Source: a virus. From it: 64,000 nt of DNA. Shown piece by piece: positions 59,380 to 64,000 of the stretch (position 1 is the stretch's first letter; every line of letters starts with the position of its first letter). The stretch spans positions 31,734 through 95,733 of IMG/VR virus record IMGVR_UViG_3300010885_039212. One strand, written 5' to 3'. The notes beneath the pieces are model-generated. The model was not told the DNA's origin. It saw only the letters and a program-made list of their open reading frames with translations, and made no database searches. A program made the translations under genes and the position numbers.

Positions 59380-60395
59380 TGACTATCAGAGTTAAAAAAG
59401 ACCGCATAGATTTCGACAATGGTTTTTCCATTGTCGAAACAGCAGAGGGATTTTCCTTTAATGGAGTTATCAATGCTAAAACTGCTCAAAGAAGTGGTTT
59501 TCAAGGTGTAATTGCGGGTTGGACTGCTGGTGGATATGTATATCCAGGCACAAGTACGCAAATTGAAAAAATTCCATTTGCAACAACTTTCACTCACTTT
59601 GGTGTTGGAAATTTAACAACACCTAGTATCTATGGACAGAATGGACACTCATCTGGAACTGATGGATATGCTAGTGGGGGTTTTACAACTAACATTGAAA
59701 AATTTCCATTTGCATCTGGTTCGGTTACAGCAGTTATATATGGAACACTTGGATCAAGTGGTGGTCTTGGTTTTGCAGTAAGTTCAGATACTGATGGTTA
59801 CAGCCATATGGGACATCCACCATTTCCATCTACTGGTAAGGGTGGTAAAGCAGTTTATAAATTTCCATTTGCAGTTGCTGGTAATATATCTAATCAAGTT
59901 TTTCAGTTAAACACAGGAAGACAACTTCCAGCATCTCAACAAAATACTATATATGGATTTGCCAGTGGCGGAAGAACAGATCCTCCTGGTAGTCCTACTC
60001 CAAGTTATGTTGGAACATCAACTATTGAAAAATTCCAATTTGGAACAGACTATACTAATTATACAGTTGGTGCTTTAACTCAGGCTCGCATTGCTGCTAG
60101 TGGTATTTCTGGACCAGTATATGCATATACTGCTGGTGGGTATAATCCATCTGCAGTTGCAACGATTGATAAATTTCCAATGGTTACTAATAATAATGCA
60201 ATAAGTGTCGGATCATTAAGCGTTACGAAATATTCTGGCTTTGGTAATAGTAGCACAACAGCTGGTTGGGTTCCTGGTGGTAATACGCCTTCACTAAATA
60301 CAGTTGAAACTTTTCCATTTGCCACTGATACAAATGCAACTAATGTTGGTTCTTTGTATACAAGCAGATATAGTGGTGCACCAGCTCAGGTATAA
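59379..60395 (+). CDS. six-motif Kelch-like propeller fibre protein B1
   Basis: 338 residues. N-terminus MTIRVKKDRIDFDNGF ... SFNGVINAKT differs from group A and defines type B. Six strand motifs: KIPFAT, KFPFAS, KFPFAV, KFQFGT, KFPMVT and TFPFAT. First of three tandem type-B copies. Confidence 0.75.
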   Translation: MTIRVKKDRIDFDNGFSIVETAEGFSFNGVINAKTAQRSGFQGVIAGWTAGGYVYPGTSTQIEKIPFATTFTHFGVGNLTTPSIYGQNGHSSGTDGYASGGFTTNIEKFPFASGSVTAVIYGTLGSSGGLGFAVSSDTDGYSHMGHPPFPSTGKGGKAVYKFPFAVAGNISNQVFQLNTGRQLPASQQNTIYGFASGGRTDPPGSPTPSYVGTSTIEKFQFGTDYTNYTVGALTQARIAASGISGPVYAYTAGGYNPSAVATIDKFPMVTNNNAISVGSLSVTKYSGFGNSSTTAGWVPGGNTPSLNTVETFPFATDTNATNVGSLYTSRYSGAPAQV

Positions 60396-60398
60396 CAA

Positions 60399-61508
60399 AT
60401 GACTATTAAAATAAATTCAGACAGTATACAGTTTCCAGGTGGAACCAGAATAGTTGCAACTCCAACTGGTATTGCTATAACTGGTAATCAAACAGAAGGT
60501 GCTTCTGGGTTTTTAACTGCAAAAGCATTTTCATATAAATCTCCAAATATTGGAGAAAACTACGGATATACTTCTGGTGGTGCTGGACCATCTGCTGGTG
60601 CAAATACTTTAACTGCAATTCAAAAATTTGCATTTGCATCAACAGTAAGTTCAACCCCTGTTGGTTCTTTAGCAATTGGTACTAACAATGTTCGTTGGGG
60701 ATCATCTTCTCCAAGTAATGGATATAATGTGGGTGGTCAAAATAGTCAGGCTGGACCAGCAGCACCATTTGCTCAGGCACCGCTTGGGATGGCATTGACC
60801 ACAATTCAAAAATTCCCATTTACATCAGATTCAAATGCAACTAATATTGGACAATTAACATATGGTTCATATGGTACTTCTAATGGGCACTCTACCATTG
60901 AAAATGGATTTGGTGGCGGTGGAATTTATTATACAACCAGAGTTGCTAGATGGTCTCATGTAAATGATGGAAATAGTCAAGTGCACACTAATTTAACTAC
61001 TGGTGTTATGTATGGGAGTTCGTTATCATCTGCATTTGCTGGTTACCAGGCTGGTGGTGGTAGTTCTCCAGCTTCACGAAACAGAACTGCAATTGAAAAA
61101 TTCCCATTTGCCATTCAAAATACTATATCTACTATAGGAAACCTTACACAAGGGCGAGAATCAATAGCTGGTGTTAATGCTCAACAAAATGGTTATTTCT
61201 GGGGTGGACAAGCAACTGCAACTTCAGCTGTTACAACAATTGCGGAAAAGTTTAATTGGAGTAATGAAAACGTAGTTGCTATTCCTAACATGTATACTCC
61301 ATATACGTCGCCAAATGGAGGTACTACTGCGGCAGGCGCAAAGACACCATCATCAAGTGCAACTACAGGATTTCTTGCTGGAGGAAATAATACTGTTGGA
61401 GGTGCTATGGTTGCAGTTGATGCTTTTTCTTTTGCTTCAGATGGATCTTCTGTCCTAGTTGGAACATTGGGAACTGCAGCATCGCAATCATCACCAAGTT
61501 TTTACTAA
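60399..61508 (+). CDS. six-motif Kelch-like propeller fibre protein B2
   Basis: 369 residues. MTIKINSDSIQFPGGTRI start, type B. Six motifs: KFAFAS, KFPFTS, RWSHVN, KFPFAI, KFNWSN and AFSFAS. Two blades (third and fifth) have diverged most, replacing F-x-F by W-S-H and F-N-W. Confidence 0.75.
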   Translation: MTIKINSDSIQFPGGTRIVATPTGIAITGNQTEGASGFLTAKAFSYKSPNIGENYGYTSGGAGPSAGANTLTAIQKFAFASTVSSTPVGSLAIGTNNVRWGSSSPSNGYNVGGQNSQAGPAAPFAQAPLGMALTTIQKFPFTSDSNATNIGQLTYGSYGTSNGHSTIENGFGGGGIYYTTRVARWSHVNDGNSQVHTNLTTGVMYGSSLSSAFAGYQAGGGSSPASRNRTAIEKFPFAIQNTISTIGNLTQGRESIAGVNAQQNGYFWGGQATATSAVTTIAEKFNWSNENVVAIPNMYTPYTSPNGGTTAAGAKTPSSSATTGFLAGGNNTVGGAMVAVDAFSFASDGSSVLVGTLGTAASQSSPSFY

Positions 61509-61520
61509 AAGAAGAATAAA

Positions 61521-62516
61521 ATGGCAATCAAACTTTTTGCAGATCATATTGAAATTGGAAATTTTATCTTAACAGAAGGTAACCAAGGAATTCAATTTGA
61601 TGGTGTTATTAATGCGGATAGAATCAATAGTAATCCATATCAAGGTGTAAGTGCTGGATATACTGTTGGACAATATGGTCCACCGCAAATTGGACAATTT
61701 CCATTCTCGACTTACGTAACTCAAAAAAATCCACAGACTCCTTCTTTTCCACCATATTCTAGAAGTACAGCTGGTGGTGCATCTAATACACATGGTTATC
61801 AATTTGGACACTATCAAGGTGGTTCACCACCATTAATGTCCAGTATTGAAAAATTTCCATTTGCAGATGTAACAGCTCCTGCTGTTGCAACTGGTGCGTT
61901 AAAAAATGCTGCTGGTGGAATTTCTGTTTATTTTAAGAGTTCAGAAAACGCATATATTGATGATTCAACCACTTGTAAAATTCCATGGGCAACAGATCAA
62001 CCATCTGTCCCACTACCATTATTTCCTCAAGGTGGTACTAATCTTGGCGGTGGTCATGGAGTTTCGTCTTCAAGTCATGGATATGGTACAGGGCAATATT
62101 CTGCTAGTTCAGTACTAAGAAAATTCCCATTCGCATCAGAAAATGGAATGCAAGATCTTGGTCAGTTAATGTATTATCCAGGATTTAATAGAAAAAATTG
62201 TTCTTCACCTACCAATGGATATGCATTAAGTGGACAGACCTATGGACCAGCAGGTAATGCAGTATTAGCGTATTCTATGGAAAGATTTCCTTTTGCACAA
62301 GATACAGCAGGTAAAGCAGTTTTAATTGGATCACTTGGTCCAAGCACTGGTGTTTGGGGAATCACCCATTCTTCTCGAACTAATGGCCATTGGACTGAAG
62401 GTACTGTTGGAGTAAATACATTTCCATTTGCCACTGATGCTTCTGCCACGCAACAACAAGCAGCACCAGCACTTGCATTTGGTACATTTTTAGCATCGTC
62501 TCATGTTCATGTCTAA
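61521..62516 (+). CDS. six-motif Kelch-like propeller fibre protein B3
   Basis: 331 residues. MAIKLFADHIEIGNF ... QFDGVINADR start, type B (the VINA segment is shared with B1). Six motifs: QFPFST, KFPFAD, KIPWAT, KFPFAS, RFPFAQ and TFPFAT. Confidence 0.75.
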   Translation: MAIKLFADHIEIGNFILTEGNQGIQFDGVINADRINSNPYQGVSAGYTVGQYGPPQIGQFPFSTYVTQKNPQTPSFPPYSRSTAGGASNTHGYQFGHYQGGSPPLMSSIEKFPFADVTAPAVATGALKNAAGGISVYFKSSENAYIDDSTTCKIPWATDQPSVPLPLFPQGGTNLGGGHGVSSSSHGYGTGQYSASSVLRKFPFASENGMQDLGQLMYYPGFNRKNCSSPTNGYALSGQTYGPAGNAVLAYSMERFPFAQDTAGKAVLIGSLGPSTGVWGITHSSRTNGHWTEGTVGVNTFPFATDASATQQQAAPALAFGTFLASSHVHV

Positions 62517-62554
62517 TATATAGAATACTATTTTTTAATTATGGAGAAAATATT

Positions 62555-63415
62555 ATGGCACAGCGAATTTTAGTAATGGGATTACCAGGATCTGGTAAAA
62601 CTTATTTTACACAACATTTAAAAACCTATTTGGAAACTCATGGGGATCTTTATAAAATTAATCCTCAACGAATAATGAATTATGAGGGTATTCCAGATAG
62701 GAATTTCCTTCGGGTAAATGTTGACTGGTTCAACGCTGATGAGATAAGAAAGAAATATAATGATTGGGATTTCTCTAAAGAAGGAAGAATTCGTCAATCA
62801 TTACGTATGTTTCAGTTTGCATTTGAATGTACTGGTGACTATGTAATTTGTGATTTTGTTGCACCACTTGTTGAGATGCGCAACAACTTCAAAGCGGATT
62901 GGGTTATCTGGATGGATACCATTGATGCTGGTCGTTATGATGATACAAACAAAGCATTTACTCCACCAGATGTTTATGATTTTAGAATCACTGAGCAAAA
63001 CGCAGAGAAATGGGCAGAGTTTGTTGGTTCGCATATTCTAGAAAATCGTCGTAGACCTAAGTTTGACTGGCAAAAAGAAACAGTTCAAATGCTTGGTAGA
63101 TGGCAACCTTGGCATGAAGGTCATAGAAAATTGTTTGAAAGATCTATTGCTAAAACTGGTCAGGTTGTAATTCAGATTAGAGACTGTCAGGGGTGGCAAG
63201 GTTCCAATCCTTTTGCAATCGAGCAAGTAAAAAATTACATCAAACGAGATCTTGATCCTTTATTTCAAGGACAATATGAAATTCAAGTTGTTCCAAATAT
63301 TGTAAATATTACATATGGACGTGATGTTGGATATAAAATTGAACAAGAATCTTTTGATAAATCTGTAACAGATATTTCAGCCACCAAGATCCGTAAGGAA
63401 ATGGGAATTGAGTGA
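62555..63415 (+). CDS. APS-kinase-like / nucleotidyltransferase fusion
   Basis: 286 residues. The N-terminal kinase (1-165) has P-loop GLPGSGKTYFT and RVNVDWFNADEIRKKYNDWDFS, like adenylylsulfate kinase (CysC). The C-terminal domain (about 180-286) has GRWQPWHEGHRKLF with H187-x-x-H190 and ISATKIRKEM, a cytidylyl/adenylyltransferase core. The kinase would make PAPS for the sulfotransferase; the second domain may be a nucleotidyltransferase of different substrate, since classical ATP-sulfurylase motifs are not evident. Confidence 0.75.
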   Translation: MAQRILVMGLPGSGKTYFTQHLKTYLETHGDLYKINPQRIMNYEGIPDRNFLRVNVDWFNADEIRKKYNDWDFSKEGRIRQSLRMFQFAFECTGDYVICDFVAPLVEMRNNFKADWVIWMDTIDAGRYDDTNKAFTPPDVYDFRITEQNAEKWAEFVGSHILENRRRPKFDWQKETVQMLGRWQPWHEGHRKLFERSIAKTGQVVIQIRDCQGWQGSNPFAIEQVKNYIKRDLDPLFQGQYEIQVVPNIVNITYGRDVGYKIEQESFDKSVTDISATKIRKEMGIE

Positions 63416-63614
63416 TACTTCAGTTCGCAGTCTAGCAAAGGCTGTTAGCTGGCGAGTTACAGGAACTATTGATACGTTTCTTATTAGTTGGCTAATAACT
63501 GGGCAGGTGTTACTTGCTTCAGGTATTGCTCTTACTGAAATACTAACAAAAGTCTTTTTATTTTGGGCTCATGAAAGAGTTTGGAATAAAATAAATTGGG
63601 GTAAATCCCAATAA
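63408..63614 (+). CDS. DUF2061 membrane protein, 68 aa
   Basis: Starts at TTG 63408, overlapping the kinase by 8 nt, with AAGGA upstream. RSLAKAVSWRVTGTIDTFLISWLITG and TEILTKVFLFWAHERVWNKI are the DUF2061 signature: two membrane helices. Coupling to an APS-kinase-like gene suggests a role in sulfate metabolism or transport, by context only. A terminator follows. Confidence 0.8.
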   Translation: MSDTSVRSLAKAVSWRVTGTIDTFLISWLITGQVLLASGIALTEILTKVFLFWAHERVWNKINWGKSQ

Positions 63615-63624
63615 ATATTTTTGT

Positions 63625-63650
63625 AAAACCCCACCTTGTGTGGGGTTTTT
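63625..63650 (+). terminator. intrinsic terminator
   Basis: AAAACCCCAC-CTTGT-GTGGGG followed by TTTTT, right after the DUF2061 gene. Confidence 0.85.
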
Positions 63651-63673
63651 GCATTTCTTGCACTCTGAAAAAC

Positions 63674-63681
63674 GATAAATA
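63674..63681 (+). promoter_or_regulatory. late-promoter-like GATAAATA
   Basis: GATAAATA 20 nt before GTG 63701, in the gap between terminator and next gene, close to the T4 late -10. Confidence 0.5.
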
Positions 63682-63700
63682 AAGATATAGGAGATAAGCT

Positions 63701-64000
63701 GTGGCATCGATAGCAAATTTATACATAGATCAAGGTTCGACTTACAGTAATACTATCACTGTAGCGTCAGCTACAGGCACATCTTTAAATTTAACTGGAT
63801 ATACCGTTGCTTCTCAGATAAGAAAGTCTTATGGTTCTTCCACTTATTATACATTTACCGCAAGTGTTTTTGACGCAGCAACAGGTAAGGTTAGATTACA
63901 ACTAACATCGACACAAACTTCTGCGATTCCAGCTGGTAGATATCTTTATGATATAGAAATCACAAATACATCTACAACTGCAAAAACAAGAATCTTGGAA
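63701..64000 (+). CDS. structural protein, N-terminal part (runs off the window)
   Basis: GTG start with AGGAG 7 nt upstream, 100 codons open to the right edge. ANLYIDQGSTYSNTITV, GYTVASQIRKSY and AGRYLYDIEI are typical of a beta-sandwich virion protein found in T4-like aquatic phages. It begins a new late transcript. Confidence 0.65.
   Translation, partial: MASIANLYIDQGSTYSNTITVASATGTSLNLTGYTVASQIRKSYGSSTYYTFTASVFDAATGKVRLQLTSTQTSAIPAGRYLYDIEITNTSTTAKTRILE

Noticed and set aside
51329-62516. Repeated DNA words in the fibre genes, as a possible CRISPR or diversity-generating array
   Set aside because: The repeats are degenerate codings of protein blades, with no constant repeat/spacer lengths, and there is no reverse transcriptase gene or template repeat in the window.

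Overview
The window is an AT-rich segment of a T4-like myovirus genome (strictly lytic, contractile tail). The clearest anchors are the T4-type replication and late-transcription block (gp33, gp59, gp32), a baseplate set (gp26, gp51, gp48, gp53, gp27-like hub, gp5, PAAR tip, gp25, gp6, gp8) and the packaging and head genes gp16 and gp4. The accessory genes (PhoH, UvsE, ClpP-like protease, IscU and A-type carriers, 2OG-Fe(II) oxygenases, APS-kinase-like protein) are typical of marine or freshwater cyanomyophage and pelagimyophage relatives. The organisation, and a circularly permuted tmRNA gene of the kind best known from Alphaproteobacteria, suggest a phage of a small aquatic proteobacterium. 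The host itself cannot be read from this sequence.

Layout. 1-9.4 kb: tightly packed early or accessory genes, most under 120 codons and often overlapping by 1-4 nt. They include a SleB-type hydrolase, an AAA ATPase, a metallophosphoesterase, an NTP-pyrophosphatase-like protein and a HAD nucleotidase. They are served by sigma70-like promoters with an invariant 17-nt spacer. 9.4-18 kb: UvsE, a GT-A-like protein, PhoH, a GH19 endolysin, an Fe-S assembly set (IscU plus two A-type carriers), a PD-(D/E)XK nuclease, the permuted tmRNA, a second SleB-type hydrolase and a ClpP-like protease. 18-20.5 kb: gp33, gp59 and gp32, closed by a terminator that faces the opposite-strand operon. 20.6-26.7 kb (minus strand): gp4, a conserved unidentified protein, a tail-tube-fold protein, a holin candidate, gp16, gp26, gp51 and a tape-measure candidate. 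A -1 frameshift signal sits at the gp26/gp51 junction. 26.8-49.7 kb (plus strand): baseplate hub, spike and wedge genes, ending in a 2384-residue DUF4815-type protein. 49.7-62.5 kb: an S74 fibre and six paralogous proteins, each with six copies of a Kelch-like motif. These come as two groups of three, flanking a cassette of one sulfotransferase and three 2OG-Fe(II) oxygenase genes. 62.5-64 kb: an APS-kinase/nucleotidyltransferase fusion, a DUF2061 protein, a terminator and the start of another structural gene.

How the parts fit. Early sigma70 promoters drive the small host-takeover and metabolic genes. gp33 is expected to switch on late promoters, and TAAATAA/ATAAATAA-like elements lie before several structural operons, including a divergent pair at 26.7 kb. 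The baseplate carries its own peptidoglycan-cutting spike (two hydrolase domains in gp5), while separate GH19 and SleB-type enzymes and a holin candidate serve lysis. The tail-tip region combines propeller-like putative receptor binders with enzymes that could sulfate or hydroxylate something. The most notable signals are the permuted tmRNA, the gp26/gp51 frameshift site, the two sets of six-motif propeller proteins, and the Fe-S and sulfation modules.
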